64,000 bases of DNA. Source: Rhodalgimonas zhirmunskyi. Its GTDB lineage: Bacteria > Pseudomonadota > Alphaproteobacteria > Rhodobacterales > Rhodobacteraceae. Within the stretch, counting starts at the first letter, position 1. Each line of letters starts with the position of its first letter. The position numbers and the translations under genes were made by a program. Below the pieces are notes generated by a model. The model saw nothing but the letters and a program-made list of their open reading frames with translations. It was not told the origin of the DNA and ran no database searches. Below, in pieces: positions 1 to 9,646 of the stretch. The DNA lies in NCBI GenBank assembly GCA_030848925.1, contig JANFFA010000002.1:310001-374000 (forward strand), given 5' to 3'.

Positions 1-904
1 CCGCGATACAGCCCATCCGCCCTGCAACCTCAAGACTCGTGCCTGTGGCAATTCCGTACAGGAAACCGGCAGCGAATTGATCGCCAGCACCCGTGGCATC
101 CACCGGCACGATTTCATCCACCGGCACGATCGCCTCTTCCTCACCGCGCAACAGAACCACATCATGGCCCGACCGGGTGCAGACAACCATACCCGCATCC
201 GCCGCAGCCTGTTCCAATGCCGCGCTCAGGTCGGTCTGGTAAAGCGATTCCCACTCGTGGCTGTTGCCGATGACGTAATCCAATTCCTTCACCAGCTTGC
301 GGAAATCATCCCGGTGCCGGTCGACACAGAACGGATCGGACAGCGCAATCCCCGCCTTGCCGCCCCCGGCACGACAGGCGCGCGCAGCCGCGGTAAAGGC
401 CTCTTTGCCCTTGGGCTTGTCATAAAGATAGCCTTCGAGGAACAGGATTTCGGCCCCACCAGCGACCGCATCTGGCACGTCCTCGGGGCCCAGTTCCGCC
501 GAAATTCCAAGGTAGGTGTTCATCGAGCGCTCACCATCCGGCGAAACGAAAATCATCGAGCGCGAGGTCGGCAATTCACCCCCCGCGACCGGTGGATTGA
601 CGAAATCTGTGCCGCCCTTGGTCATCCCTTCGGCATAAAACTGGCCCAACGCGTCGTCGCGCACCCGCCCGATAAAGGCGGTCGAAAGCCCCAGTGCCCC
701 TAGGCCCGCCAGCGTGTTGGCCACCGATCCACCCGGCGCCTGGGTGCGGTTCTTCATCGCGTCATACAGCATCTCACCCCGGTCCTGCTCGACCAGTTGC
801 ATGATGCCTTTTTCAATCCCCATCAGGTCGAGGAAACCGTCGTCACTTTGCGAAATCACGTCGACGATGGCGTTGCCGATGCCGACAACCTTGTAACTGC
901 TCAC
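1..904 (-). CDS. Adenosine kinase, PfkB family (3' end cut by window)
   Basis: Translating the minus strand gives a PfkB-family sugar/nucleoside kinase. It opens with SSYKVVGIGNAIVDV, has the substrate-side GGSVAN motif near residue 54 and ends in the window just after the C-terminal anion-hole/catalytic motif DATGAGDQFAAGF. This class phosphorylates adenosine to AMP with ATP (purine salvage); adenosine is favoured over ribose because of the long N-terminal lid and the GNAIVD opening seen in alphaproteobacterial adenosine kinases. The start is a GTG at 904-902 that overlaps the TGA of the upstream nth gene (shared GTGA), so the two are probably translationally coupled. About 301 codons are present and the C-terminal helix lies outside. 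Substrate choice is inference. Confidence 0.88.
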   Translation of the reverse strand, partial: MSSYKVVGIGNAIVDVISQSDDGFLDLMGIEKGIMQLVEQDRGEMLYDAMKNRTQAPGGSVANTLAGLGALGLSTAFIGRVRDDALGQFYAEGMTKGGTDFVNPPVAGGELPTSRSMIFVSPDGERSMNTYLGISAELGPEDVPDAVAGGAEILFLEGYLYDKPKGKEAFTAAARACRAGGGKAGIALSDPFCVDRHRDDFRKLVKELDYVIGNSHEWESLYQTDLSAALEQAAADAGMVVCTRSGHDVVLLRGEEEAIVPVDEIVPVDATGAGDQFAAGFLYGIATGTSLEVAGRMGCIA

Positions 905-1545
905 AGGTTTTTCTCCTCGAATTGGCAGAGATCGCGGATCAGACAAGCCGCGCATTTGGGTTTGCGGGCGACGCAGGTATAGCGCCCGTGCAGGATCATC
1001 CAGTGATGCGCGTGCTGCTGAAAATCGACCGGGATGTTGTCCTCGATCGCGCGCTCCACGGCGACCACGTCCTTACCCGGGCACACGCCCGAACGGTTCC
1101 CGAAGCGAAAGATATGCGTATCCACCGCCTGCGCCGGGTAATGCCACCACATGTTCAGCACCACGTTGGCGGTTTTGCGTCCCACGCCCGGCAGGCTTTC
1201 CAAAGCGGCGCGGGAATTGGGCACCTCGCCGCCATAGTCATCGACCAGAATGCGCGCCATCTTCATCACGTTCTTGGCCTTGTTGCGGTAAAGGCCGATC
1301 GTCTTGATATGCTCGATCAGGCCCTCTTCGCCCAGATCCAGCATCTTCTGCGGCGTATCCGCCACCTTGAACAACTTGTCCGTGGCCTTGTTCACCCCCG
1401 CATCGGTGGCCTGCGCGCTCAGCGCCACGGCCACGGTCAGCGTATAGGCATTCACATGGTTCAGTTCGCCCTTGGGCTCGGCCTCGGCCGTCTGGAAACG
1501 GGTGAAAATTTCGCGGATCGTGTGGTAATCGAGTTGCTTGGCCAT
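901..1545 (-). CDS. nth: Endonuclease III (DNA glycosylase/AP lyase)
   Basis: A 214-residue protein of normal length for Nth. It excises oxidised pyrimidines and nicks the resulting AP site in base excision repair. The helix-hairpin-helix motif LPGVGRKTANVVL carries the catalytic Lys, AVDTHIFR carries the catalytic Asp, and the C-terminus has the Cys-X6-Cys-X2-Cys-X5-Cys pattern (CVARKPKC, AAC, then C) that binds a 4Fe-4S cluster. The open frame continues upstream to 1755, but homology begins at MAKQLDYHTI, so ATG at 1545 is chosen. The stop overlaps the GTG of the adenosine kinase by four bases. Confidence 0.96.
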   Translation of the reverse strand: MAKQLDYHTIREIFTRFQTAEAEPKGELNHVNAYTLTVAVALSAQATDAGVNKATDKLFKVADTPQKMLDLGEEGLIEHIKTIGLYRNKAKNVMKMARILVDDYGGEVPNSRAALESLPGVGRKTANVVLNMWWHYPAQAVDTHIFRFGNRSGVCPGKDVVAVERAIEDNIPVDFQQHAHHWMILHGRYTCVARKPKCAACLIRDLCQFEEKNL

Positions 1546-1747
1546 CGCCCCATCCCGGCTTGGGTTTGCGACGTGATAAGGCGCGCCGGGCGCGTTGACA
1601 ACCAACGGCAACGCAAATGGCGGAAGGGGAGGGGCCATGTCGCCGGCCGGACCCGACTGGACGACTGCGATCATACGCACCTGCCCTTTACATCGCTTCG
1701 CTTGAATTACAGTGAATTTGGGCACCAACGCTGCTAGGCTGTACCTC

Positions 1748-1764
1748 TGGGCCAATTTGGCCCA
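1748..1764. promoter_or_regulatory. Perfect 17-bp palindrome, probable operator of the HxlR gene
   Basis: TGGGCCAA-T-TTGGCCCA is an exact inverted repeat with 8-base arms around one central base. Its last base is the first base of the AAGGAG ribosome binding site (1764-1769) of the HxlR gene starting at 1779. HxlR dimers bind palindromes close to their own genes, so autorepression is the likely role. The same sequence could also fold as an RNA hairpin. No footprint or second copy was seen in the window. Confidence 0.6.
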
Positions 1765-1778
1765 AGGAGTTCACTCCG

Positions 1779-2477
1779 GTGGCACGAGGAAGTTATCAGC
1801 AATTCTGCCCGGTTGCGATGGCATCCGAAGTTCTCTGCACCAGATGGACCATGGTTCTTGTCCGTGAACTTGTGGCGGGCTCCACGCGGTTCGGGGAACT
1901 GCGACGTGGTGTTCCCCGGATGTCGCCCACACTTCTGTCACAACGGCTGAAAGACCTCGAAGCCGCCGGAATTCTTGTCCGCACCGCCGTGACCAACGAG
2001 CCGGGCATTTTCGAATACCTGCTGACGCCCGCGGGCCAAGATCTGAAACAGATCGTGGAAGCGTTCGGAATCTGGGGACAGAAATGGATCGAAACCCAAG
2101 CCACGCTTGAGAACCTCGACCCATCGCTCTTGATGTGGGACATGCGGCGCAACATCAATCCAGCACCGCTGCCAGCGCATCGAACCGTCGTGCAGTTCCG
2201 CTATCCAGAGCTGCCTGCTAATCGCAGTGATTGGTGGTTGATCATCAATCCGAACGCCAAGGTCGAAGTCGATCTCTGCGCAAAGGATCCGGGTTTCACA
2301 GTTGATCTCTGGGTGACAACGGACCTCAAAACCATGACCGCGATCTGGCTGGGGCTGTCTCGGGTTCAGGATGCCGGAGCCAAACTTCTCGTTGACGGGG
2401 ATCCCGCGTTAATCCGCTCTTTAAACCAATGGCTGGGCCTGAGCCGTTTCGCAGGCGAGAAGAAGATCGCTGTCTGA
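1779..2477 (+). CDS. HxlR-family winged-helix transcriptional regulator
   Basis: A 232-residue protein. The first ~100 residues are a typical HxlR domain: CPVAMASEVLCTRWTMVLVRELVAG leads into the winged helix FGELRRGVPRMSPTLLSQRL with the recognition helix around MSPTLLSQRLKDL. Residues ~120-230 form a second region resembling the SCP2-like sterol-carrier tail that some HxlR proteins carry. Two cysteines (10 and 20) near the N-terminus could sense electrophiles or redox state as in other family members, but this is inference. GTG start at 1779 has AAGGAG nine bases upstream. It lies 108 bases before a globin gene on the same strand, a plausible target. Confidence 0.9.
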   Translation: MARGSYQQFCPVAMASEVLCTRWTMVLVRELVAGSTRFGELRRGVPRMSPTLLSQRLKDLEAAGILVRTAVTNEPGIFEYLLTPAGQDLKQIVEAFGIWGQKWIETQATLENLDPSLLMWDMRRNINPAPLPAHRTVVQFRYPELPANRSDWWLIINPNAKVEVDLCAKDPGFTVDLWVTTDLKTMTAIWLGLSRVQDAGAKLLVDGDPALIRSLNQWLGLSRFAGEKKIAV

Positions 2478-2585
2478 TCGCGCGATCTGATCTTCACGGC
2501 CCGCAAGAGTCCAGTTTCAGGACTATCGGCACCCTCCGGTTTCTTTCACTGATTGTAGGGCAACCCCCAGACAACGGAGAAAGCC

Positions 2586-2945
2586 ATGACCGATACTCTT
2601 TACACGCGCCTCGGCGGCGCGGATGCAATCGCCCGGATCGCATCCGATCTTGTCGACAATCACATTGCAAACCCCCTGATCGGCAAACGCTTCGCGGGCA
2701 GTGATCCGACGGCCATGAAGAAGAAGGCAGCTGGGTTCTTTTCAATGGGTTCGGGCGGCCCCAACACCTATGACGGTCTCGACATGCTCAGCGCCCACAA
2801 ACACATGAACATTTCCGACAACGAATACATGGCCGCCGTTGATGACCTGATGAAAGCGCTGACAAACGCAGACGTCGGCGATCATGAAAAGGCCGAGGTT
2901 CTGTATATCTTCCATACCCTGCGTCCCGACGTGGTTGGCGTCTGA
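2586..2945 (+). CDS. Group I truncated hemoglobin
   Basis: A 119-residue protein of standard size for a TrHbN-type 2-on-2 globin. It starts with the family signature LYTRLGGADAIARI and contains the PLIGKRF segment; the stretch LSAHKHMNIS places the proximal haem-binding histidine at about residue 71. Such globins bind O2 and NO and often act as NO dioxygenases or peroxidase-like detoxifiers in the cytosol. The start has a GGAG ribosome binding site at 2576-2579. It follows the HxlR regulator with a 108-base gap, so co-transcription or regulation by it is possible. Confidence 0.92.
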   Translation: MTDTLYTRLGGADAIARIASDLVDNHIANPLIGKRFAGSDPTAMKKKAAGFFSMGSGGPNTYDGLDMLSAHKHMNISDNEYMAAVDDLMKALTNADVGDHEKAEVLYIFHTLRPDVVGV

Positions 2946-3105
2946 CTGTCCTTCGAAAAGGGGGTTCGGATATGAGCGCTCGATCGGCCTCCGACGGGGC
3001 CTCTCTGAACCGTTCCCTCGCATATTCGAGAGAATTCGGGGCGTTGCGCCATAAATAGGCGTGACGGTTGCGATGCAAAAAGAACAACAAAGCGCGGGCA
3101 AGCGC

Positions 3106-4134
3106 CTATCTTCGCTGGCCCATCATCGCCAACCGCACCAGCGCGCGTTCCACCAGTGCCATCGCCGGGGCGCGTTGGCCCGCGCTGCGCAGCAAAAGAT
3201 CGGTGTCGGTCAATAGCCCCAGCGCCTTTTCCAGTTTCGGCGCGCCCCAGCCCTGCGCTTGTCGCAGCATCCGGTCACGGCGCGGCCCGAAGATCGGCGG
3301 GCGCATCCGCGCGATGCCCTGCTGGGCACCCCCGGGGTCAGACGCCGCCGTATAGAGCGCCCGAAAATGCCGCATCGCCCCGATGCAAAGCGACACCGGA
3401 TTGACGCCCTGCGCCTCCAACTTCTGCATCACCGGCCCGATCTCACCGGCGCGGCCCTCGGCCACGATGTTGAGCACATCATCAAGCGCGGCTTCGGTCG
3501 ATTGCGGGGCGACGGCCTGCACATCGGCGGAAATGGTCTGGCTGTCATCGCCGTATTTATACAGCCCCAGCTTTTCGATCACCTGCCGGAAATCGCCGGG
3601 GCCAAGTTCACGCGACAGGTTCACAAGGTCGGTCATCGCGTCGTTAGACACATCGCGCACCCCGGCACGGGCCAGTTCATCTTCGATTTCCCCGCGCGAG
3701 GGCGGATCATCGTAAAGCCCCACGGCATAGGCATTGGGATGCCCCTCGAACAGCTTGCGCAGCTTGGCCTTGGCGGTCAGCTGCCCGGCGGTCACGATCA
3801 CCTGCGCATCGCCCGGTGCCCAGTCGGACAGCGCCGCTTCGATCACCCCGGTCAACGTGTCGGTCGCATCCTCGACAAAGGCCACGCGCGGGCCCGGGAA
3901 AAAGCTCTGCGCCTTGATCGCATCAAGAAGCATCGCCGGGTCCTTGCGCAACTCGCCCGCCGGAAGCCGCGCCAGCCGCATCTCGTCGTCGCCGTTGGGA
4001 CCGATCAGCGCCGCGATCACCTCTTGCCGCTTGAGCGCCACGCGCATCGCGTCACCGCCATAGATCAGCAGGCCCGTTTTGGCCGGATCAGGGCGCTTGA
4101 AATAGCCCGTGGCATCGCGGGCCGAAAGTTTCAT
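3106..4134 (-). CDS. holA: DNA polymerase III delta subunit
   Basis: A 342-residue clamp-loader delta subunit, the wrench that opens the beta clamp. Recognisable features are the N-terminal [12 protein letters not shown] segment, GLLIYGGDAMRV (a degenerate P-loop region typical of delta), and a helical C-terminal collar domain after about residue 210. Its ATG overlaps the lptE stop by four bases (4131-4134). It is the last gene of the leuS-lptE-holA operon, a conserved alphaproteobacterial order that supports the assignment. Confidence 0.93.
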   Translation of the reverse strand: MKLSARDATGYFKRPDPAKTGLLIYGGDAMRVALKRQEVIAALIGPNGDDEMRLARLPAGELRKDPAMLLDAIKAQSFFPGPRVAFVEDATDTLTGVIEAALSDWAPGDAQVIVTAGQLTAKAKLRKLFEGHPNAYAVGLYDDPPSRGEIEDELARAGVRDVSNDAMTDLVNLSRELGPGDFRQVIEKLGLYKYGDDSQTISADVQAVAPQSTEAALDDVLNIVAEGRAGEIGPVMQKLEAQGVNPVSLCIGAMRHFRALYTAASDPGGAQQGIARMRPPIFGPRRDRMLRQAQGWGAPKLEKALGLLTDTDLLLRSAGQRAPAMALVERALVRLAMMGQRR

Positions 4135-4628
4135 TCCGGAAGGTTTCCCGAAGCCGCAATCAACCGGGTCACGATCTGGTCGCCCAGAATGACCATCAAC
4201 CGCTCGTAGGCATCCGCCTCGGCGGTCTGGATCGACGCGGTGCTGCCGGTCGCGGAATAGCCGGTAAAGCTGTTGACCTGCCCCTTGGTCAGGACCGATC
4301 CGTCGCTTAGATCAAGCAGCTCGTAAGCCGCCTTGCCGATCACGTTATACCGCGCCGTGATGTTGGTCGAGGTGACGGCAATCCCCTCTTCCTGCAACTC
4401 AAGCGTCACGTTCAGGCCGAATTCCGGCGAAGCACTGCGCCCCAGCCGCGTTTCAAGATGCCGGGTCAGAAGGTAAGAATTTCGATCACTCGGCTCGCTG
4501 ACAAGGATGCGGTTTTGCAGGCGCGTCGCGGTGCCGTTCGGCCCATAGGCCGGCGTGAACCCGCAAGAGGCCAAACCGCCCAGCGCCAGCGCGCCAAGGA
4601 TCAGATTTCTTCGATCAAACGACCACAT
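4131..4628 (-). CDS. lptE: LPS-assembly lipoprotein LptE
   Basis: A 165-residue lipoprotein. An N-terminal hydrophobic segment ends in the lipobox LASC (Cys22), followed by [10 protein letters not shown], a common LptE opening. LptE plugs the LptD barrel and helps insert lipopolysaccharide in the outer membrane. The gene overlaps the 3' end of leuS by 14 bases and the start of holA by four, showing tight coupling. The sequence is short and diverged as usual for the family; synteny contributes as much as similarity. Confidence 0.9.
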   Translation of the reverse strand: MWSFDRRNLILGALALGGLASCGFTPAYGPNGTATRLQNRILVSEPSDRNSYLLTRHLETRLGRSASPEFGLNVTLELQEEGIAVTSTNITARYNVIGKAAYELLDLSDGSVLTKGQVNSFTGYSATGSTASIQTAEADAYERLMVILGDQIVTRLIAASGNLPE

Positions 4629-7161
4629 TCACGATCCGCCCCGGCACAACGATCACCTTCTTGGGGCTGCCCCCGTCCAGCGCCTTTTGCACAGCATCGG
4701 TCGCCAGCGCGATCTTTTCAACCTCGTCCTTGGGCATATCCTTGGGAACGCTGATTTCCGCCCGCCGTTTGCCGTTAATCTGGATCGGCAGGGTGACGGT
4801 ATCGTCGATCAGCATCGCCTCGTCCGCCACGGGCCAAGGGGCCTCGGTGATCATGCCCACACCGCCCAGCATGGCCCAGAGGCCCTCGGCGATATGCGGG
4901 GTCATCGGGCTCATCAACTGTGCCAGCGTGCGCAGGGCCGTGCGCTTGGTCTCGGCCCCCGCCTGCGATTTCTGAATCGCGTTGGTAAAGGCATAGAGCC
5001 GCGCAATCGCCGCGTTGAAGCCAAAGCTTTCGATGCCCATGGTCACATCGTGGATCGCCTTGTGCATCTCGCGCAGCAACTCGTCATCGCCCTGCCCGGC
5101 AGCATCGCCCGCCTCGGCCACCTCGGCGGCAATGCGCCAGACGCGCGCCAGATGCTTGGCCGACGCCTCGGCACCACTGGCGGTCCATTCCACGTCCCGC
5201 TCGGGCGGGGAATCCGACAGCACGAACCAGCGCGCGGTATCGGCGCCATACTGGGCGATGATCGCCACCGGATCGACGACGTTGTTCTTGGATTTCGACA
5301 TCTTGGCCGACGGGATGATCTCGACCTCCGTCCCGTCCTTCAGGAAGCCCTTGCCGTCGCGCAATTCCACATCCTCGGGGTAGTGATACACCGGCCGCCC
5401 ATCCGCACCGCGCGTCTGATAGATCGCGTGGGTCACCATGCCTTGTGTGAACAGCGCATCGAACGGCTCTTTCGATTTCTCGGGCAGGTGGCCACAGATA
5501 TGCATCGCCCGCGCGAAGAACCGCGAATAAAGCAGGTGCAGGATCGCGTGCTCGATCCCGCCGATATACTGGTCAACATTCATCCAGTATTCGGCGTCTT
5601 CCATATTCGTCGGCGTATCGGCATGCGGCGCGGTGAAGCGCGCGAAATACCACGAGGAATCGACAAACGTGTCCATCGTATCGGTTTCACGCCGCGCCTT
5701 GCCGCCACACTCGGGGCAGGCGCAGTCACGCCATGTCGGGTGCCGGTCCAACGGGTTGCCCGGCACATCAAAGCTCACGTCATCGGGCAGCACGACCGGC
5801 AGGTTCTCTTTCTTCTCGGGCACCACGCCGCATTTGTCGCAATGCACCACCGGGATCGGGCAACCCCAGTACCGCTGGCGGCTCAGCCCCCAGTCGCGCA
5901 GACGGAATTGCGTCACGCCTTTGCCCCAGCCATCGCGCTCGGCCATGTCGATAGTGGCGTCGATTGCCTCTTGCCCGGTGGCCACGTCGATACCGGTGAA
6001 ATGGTCAATCCATTTCACCTTTTCTGTCTTGGGCGGCACGAAGGCCTCTTTCTCGACCGGTTTCGGATCTTCGAGCGACAGGAAGGTGTCGATCACCGGC
6101 AGATCATACTTGCGACAGAAATCAAGGTCGCGCTGGTCATGCGCCGGGCAGCCAAAGATCGCGCCGGTGCCGTAATCCATCAGGATGAAATTCGCGATCC
6201 AGACCGGCAGTTCCTTGGCCGGGTCCAGTGGGTGTTTCACCCGGATCCCGGTGTCTTGGCCCAGCTTCTCGGCCTTTTCGATCGCTTCCTCGGTGGTGCC
6301 GCCCTTGCGCATCGCGGCCAGTTGCGCCGCCAGATCAGGGTTGTCTTGCTCCAGTTCTTTCGCCAGCGGATGATCCGGCGAAATGCCCACGAAGCTGGCC
6401 CCGTTCAGCGTATCGGGCCGCGTCGTGTAAACGGTGATCGGATCGCCGCCATCCACCCGCTCGAACGAAAACTCCAGACCGCGCGACTTGCCGATCCAGT
6501 TCTCCTGCATCAGCCGCACCTTGGCGGGCCAGTTCTCCAGCCCATCAAGCGCGTCGAGCAGCTCTTCCGAGAAATCGCTGATCTTGAAGAACCACTGGGT
6601 CAGCTCGCGCCGCTCCACCTCAGCCCCCGAGCGCCAGCCCTTGCCGTCCTCGACCTGCTCATTGGCCAGAACGGTCATGTCGACCGGGTCCCAGTTCACC
6701 ACCGCCTTCTTGCGATAGACCAGCCCCTTTTCAAGGAAATCGAGGAACAGCGCCTGCTGCTGGCCGTAATAGTCCACGTCACAGGTGGCGAACATGCGCG
6801 ACCAGTCCAGCGACAGGCCCAGCGGCTTCATCTGCTGAACCATCGTGTCGATGTTGTTGTAGGTCCACGTTTTCGGATGCCCGCCGCTGGCCATCGCCGC
6901 GTTCTCCGCCGGCATCCCGAAGGCATCGAACCCCATCGGATGCAGCACGTTGAATCCCTGCCCGCGCTTGTAGCGGGCCACGACATCGCCCATCGTGTAG
7001 TTGCGCACATGCCCGATATGGATCCGCCCCGACGGATAGGGAAACATTTCCAGCACGTAATACTTGGGGCGCGATGGATCACGCTCGGCCTTGAAAAGCT
7101 GGGCCTTGTCCCAGGCCTCCTGCCACTTGGCTTCGATCTCGGCGGCGTTGTAACGGCTCAT
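4615..7161 (-). CDS. leuS: Leucyl-tRNA synthetase
   Basis: An 848-residue class I aminoacyl-tRNA synthetase. The HIGH motif sits at residues 48-51 ([17 protein letters not shown]) and the KMSKS loop at about residues 619-623 ([14 protein letters not shown]). The CP1 editing domain contains the threonine-rich stretch [16 protein letters not shown] zinc-type pair CDKC...CPEC is visible in the middle. A GAGGG ribosome binding site lies at 7167-7171, just upstream of the ATG. It heads the operon with lptE and holA. A long open frame on the opposite strand is a shadow. Confidence 0.98.
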   Translation of the reverse strand: MSRYNAAEIEAKWQEAWDKAQLFKAERDPSRPKYYVLEMFPYPSGRIHIGHVRNYTMGDVVARYKRGQGFNVLHPMGFDAFGMPAENAAMASGGHPKTWTYNNIDTMVQQMKPLGLSLDWSRMFATCDVDYYGQQQALFLDFLEKGLVYRKKAVVNWDPVDMTVLANEQVEDGKGWRSGAEVERRELTQWFFKISDFSEELLDALDGLENWPAKVRLMQENWIGKSRGLEFSFERVDGGDPITVYTTRPDTLNGASFVGISPDHPLAKELEQDNPDLAAQLAAMRKGGTTEEAIEKAEKLGQDTGIRVKHPLDPAKELPVWIANFILMDYGTGAIFGCPAHDQRDLDFCRKYDLPVIDTFLSLEDPKPVEKEAFVPPKTEKVKWIDHFTGIDVATGQEAIDATIDMAERDGWGKGVTQFRLRDWGLSRQRYWGCPIPVVHCDKCGVVPEKKENLPVVLPDDVSFDVPGNPLDRHPTWRDCACPECGGKARRETDTMDTFVDSSWYFARFTAPHADTPTNMEDAEYWMNVDQYIGGIEHAILHLLYSRFFARAMHICGHLPEKSKEPFDALFTQGMVTHAIYQTRGADGRPVYHYPEDVELRDGKGFLKDGTEVEIIPSAKMSKSKNNVVDPVAIIAQYGADTARWFVLSDSPPERDVEWTASGAEASAKHLARVWRIAAEVAEAGDAAGQGDDELLREMHKAIHDVTMGIESFGFNAAIARLYAFTNAIQKSQAGAETKRTALRTLAQLMSPMTPHIAEGLWAMLGGVGMITEAPWPVADEAMLIDDTVTLPIQINGKRRAEISVPKDMPKDEVEKIALATDAVQKALDGGSPKKVIVVPGRIVNVVV

Positions 7162-7380
7162 GCTATCCCTCGTCTCGCGGTCGTCTTGCGGTCGCGGGAT
7201 GTGTTACCGGGTTTTGGGGCGCTCGGAAACGCCAAAATGCCCGCCCGGGACCAGCGGTCTGTACCCCGTCCGCACCCCCAAGCGCCGCACCCCTAGCAAG
7301 CCCATGGCAAACACGCGGTAGGCAAGCCCGGATTCCCCGCTATAAAGAAAGCCAACATTCCATAAGAACGGCCAATTGCC

Positions 7381-8649
7381 ATGAAATTCCTTTTCATTCA
7401 CCAGAACTTCCCCGGACAATTCAAACACCTCGCCCCCGCCCTCGCGGCACAGGGGCATGATGTTGTCGCCCTCACCCTGCGGGTCAAGGAGCCGACAACA
7501 TGGCAAGGCGTGCGCGTCGTGCCCTACGCGATAAAGCGCGGCTCCGGTCAGGCGCTGCACCCGTGGTTGGTCGATCTCGATACCAAGGTCACCCGCGCCG
7601 AAGCGTGTTTTCACGCCGCCCGCGCCCTGCGCGATCGCGGCTTTACCCCCGATGTCATCATCGCCCACCCCGGCTGGGGGGAATCGCTCTTCCTCAAGGA
7701 TGTCTTCCCCGAGGCCCGGATCGGCCTGTATTGCGAACTCTATCACCCAAGCGAATACCCCCACACCGGCTTCGATCCCGAATTCCAACCCGAGATCACG
7801 ATCACCGAACCGCTGCGCCTGCGGATGAAGAACCTGAACAATCACCTCAGCTTTGCCATGGGCGATGCGGGCCTCAGCCCGACCCGGTTCCAGGCCGATA
7901 CCTTCCCAGAGAGCTTCCGGGACAAGATCACCGTCTGTTTCGATGGCATTCGCACCGATCTTCTGGTGCGCAACGATGCGGTCAAGTTCGCGCTCGACGA
8001 TGCCACTACCCTGACCCGCGAGGATGAGATCATCACCTTCGTCAATCGCAACCTCGAACCCTATCGCGGCTATCACGTCTTCATGCGCGCGTTGCCACGG
8101 TTGCTGAAAGAGCGTCCCAATGCCCGAGTCCTGATCGTCGGCGGGGATGAGGTCAGCTATGGCGCCCGCCCACCCAAGGGCAAGACGTGGAAACAGATCT
8201 ACATCGACGAAGTGCGCGGTCAGATTCCCGACGCAGATTGGGCCCGCGTCCATTTCCTCGGGCGCATTCCCTATGACCGCTTCATGCAGCTGCTTCAGGT
8301 CAGCCGCGTGCATGTGTACCTGACCTACCCCTTCGTGCTGTCATGGTCGCTGTTCGAAACGATGAGCGTCGAAGGCGCGATCGTCGCCTCTGCCACGCCT
8401 CCGGTGGAAGAGCTGATCACGGATGGCGAAACCGGGCGGCTGGTGGATTTCTTCGACGGCGAAGCGCTGGTGGATGAGGTCTGCGATTTGCTCGACGATC
8501 CCGAAGAGCGCGCAAGGCTGGGCCGCAATGCCCGTGCCCACGTCGTCGAAAACTACGATCTTGCAAAGGTATGCTTGCCCGGACAGCTCAAATGGGTGCG
8601 CGATCTGGCTGCAATGCCGCCCAGCAAGATGGGGTCGCCCTGTATCTGA
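7381..8649 (+). CDS. Family 4-type glycosyltransferase
   Basis: A 422-residue protein with GT-B architecture. The N-terminal domain begins MKFLFIHQNFPGQFKHLAPAL, the hallmark opening of the GT4 subgroup with a dedicated N-terminal domain (PF12000 type). The C-terminal Rossmann domain has the donor-binding region PNARVLIVGGDEVSYG and a glutamate-containing SWSLFETMSVEGAIVAS motif. Such enzymes transfer sugars in capsule, exopolysaccharide or glycolipid synthesis; donor and acceptor are unknown. It is transcribed opposite to leuS and stands alone, with no other sugar gene beside it. Confidence 0.87.
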   Translation: MKFLFIHQNFPGQFKHLAPALAAQGHDVVALTLRVKEPTTWQGVRVVPYAIKRGSGQALHPWLVDLDTKVTRAEACFHAARALRDRGFTPDVIIAHPGWGESLFLKDVFPEARIGLYCELYHPSEYPHTGFDPEFQPEITITEPLRLRMKNLNNHLSFAMGDAGLSPTRFQADTFPESFRDKITVCFDGIRTDLLVRNDAVKFALDDATTLTREDEIITFVNRNLEPYRGYHVFMRALPRLLKERPNARVLIVGGDEVSYGARPPKGKTWKQIYIDEVRGQIPDADWARVHFLGRIPYDRFMQLLQVSRVHVYLTYPFVLSWSLFETMSVEGAIVASATPPVEELITDGETGRLVDFFDGEALVDEVCDLLDDPEERARLGRNARAHVVENYDLAKVCLPGQLKWVRDLAAMPPSKMGSPCI

Positions 8650-8739
8650 TAGTCTCAGTATCTGATCGGCCCTTTATCCGACCGGCCCTGCATCTAACCT
8701 GTATCTAAACAGCCCGGCAGTCAGGCCAACCGCATCACC

Positions 8740-8767
8740 AAAAGAAAAGGCGGGCCCAAAGCCCGCC
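8740..8767 (-). terminator. Rho-independent terminator of the DUF3576 gene
   Basis: On the minus strand GGCGGGC-TTTGG-GCCCGCC forms a 7-bp GC stem (8749-8767) followed by TTTTCTTTT. It lies 34 bases after the stop of the DUF3576 gene. It could also weakly stop plus-strand transcripts from the glycosyltransferase. Confidence 0.8.
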
Positions 8768-8801
8768 TCGATCCGTCAGCGCATCCAGCCCAAATTCGGC
8801 C

Positions 8802-9320
8802 TCAGTACTTCTTGTCCTTGATCCGCAGCTGCCGCGCCCGGTTCAGGATCGCATCCTCGACGGCGCGCTGTGTGCTAGCCGAAACCGGACCGCCCCGCGT
8901 GGCCAGCGCCACGTTAAGCGACCGCGCGTCCAGCGCAGGATCCTTGATATAGACAGTTGCGCGATATGCCTGCCCGCCACCCGGCGGGCGGCCATAGCCC
9001 ATCACGATCACCCCGGTAAACGGATCGATCCGCTCGACCGGCAGGAAGTTCAGCACCTCAAGCGACGCGTTCCAGATATACCGGTTCACTTTGACATTCG
9101 TGTCGGTGTTCGACTTTTTAAGCATGTCCCAGATCGAAGAGCCTTCCGGGTTCGCCATGCCGCTTTCGCCATAGATCATGCGTTCAGGTGCTGCTTCACC
9201 CTCTTCGCCATTTCCGCCGACCTTTACAGGCCCCAGCGACCCAAGCCGCTGTCCGCAAGACGCCAGCGAAAACGCTACCGCGCCCGCCGCCACAAGTTTC
9301 AATACGTTGATGGCTCGCAT
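8802..9320 (-). CDS. DUF3576 lipoprotein
   Basis: A 172-residue predicted lipoprotein: the signal segment MRAINVLKLVAAGAVAFSLASC ends in a lipobox with Cys22. The mature part carries the DUF3576 pattern: NRYIWNASLEVLNFLPVERIDPFTGVIV followed by conserved C-terminal helices. Its function is unknown; the family is alphaproteobacterial and often sits near leuS, with which it may be co-inherited. The open frame extends to 9668 but the lipoprotein signal fixes the start at 9320. Here a glycosyltransferase separates it from leuS. Confidence 0.88.
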   Translation of the reverse strand: MRAINVLKLVAAGAVAFSLASCGQRLGSLGPVKVGGNGEEGEAAPERMIYGESGMANPEGSSIWDMLKKSNTDTNVKVNRYIWNASLEVLNFLPVERIDPFTGVIVMGYGRPPGGGQAYRATVYIKDPALDARSLNVALATRGGPVSASTQRAVEDAILNRARQLRIKDKKY

Positions 9321-9646
9321 ACTCGTCGCCCCGATCCCGCTCTTCTTTGTATCCCTCCTACCCAAGCCCCGCACGAGGAGCAAGGATTTATGAACATCCC
9401 CCAAGCGCCCGACATAAGGCCCGCCAATCCGGCAATCACCTTGTTCCAAAGGGCTAATCCGGCGGTTTTCCGCGAATCCAGCCGGTCGGACGGTCAAACT
9501 GTGGCTTTGCTGCACCAATTCCAGCGTGAGATCGGGCGAGAGTTTTCCTTTCCTTGAAACACGCCCCGTTTGGAGCGAGACAGTCGCCATACCCAATGTG
9601 GATTCCCCGCTTTGGGCGCATGACTGGAAAACCGAGGGAAACCAAA
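9321..9646. other. Divergent intergenic region between DUF3576 gene and porin gene
   Basis: This 326-base stretch must hold the promoters of both divergent genes. I see no convincing open frame, tRNA or perfect palindrome. A weak promoter-like TTGAAA lies at about 9552-9557, but no good -10 partner is evident, so I do not call a promoter. Confidence 0.6.

Noticed and set aside
4555-7296. 913-codon open frame on the plus strand
   Set aside because: It is antisense to leuS, rich in His/Arg/Gly as expected from GC-rich shadows, with no recognisable domain.
8642-8666. GTATCTGAT repeated twice after the glycosyltransferase
   Set aside because: Only nine bases, overlapping the stop codon region, with no further structure.
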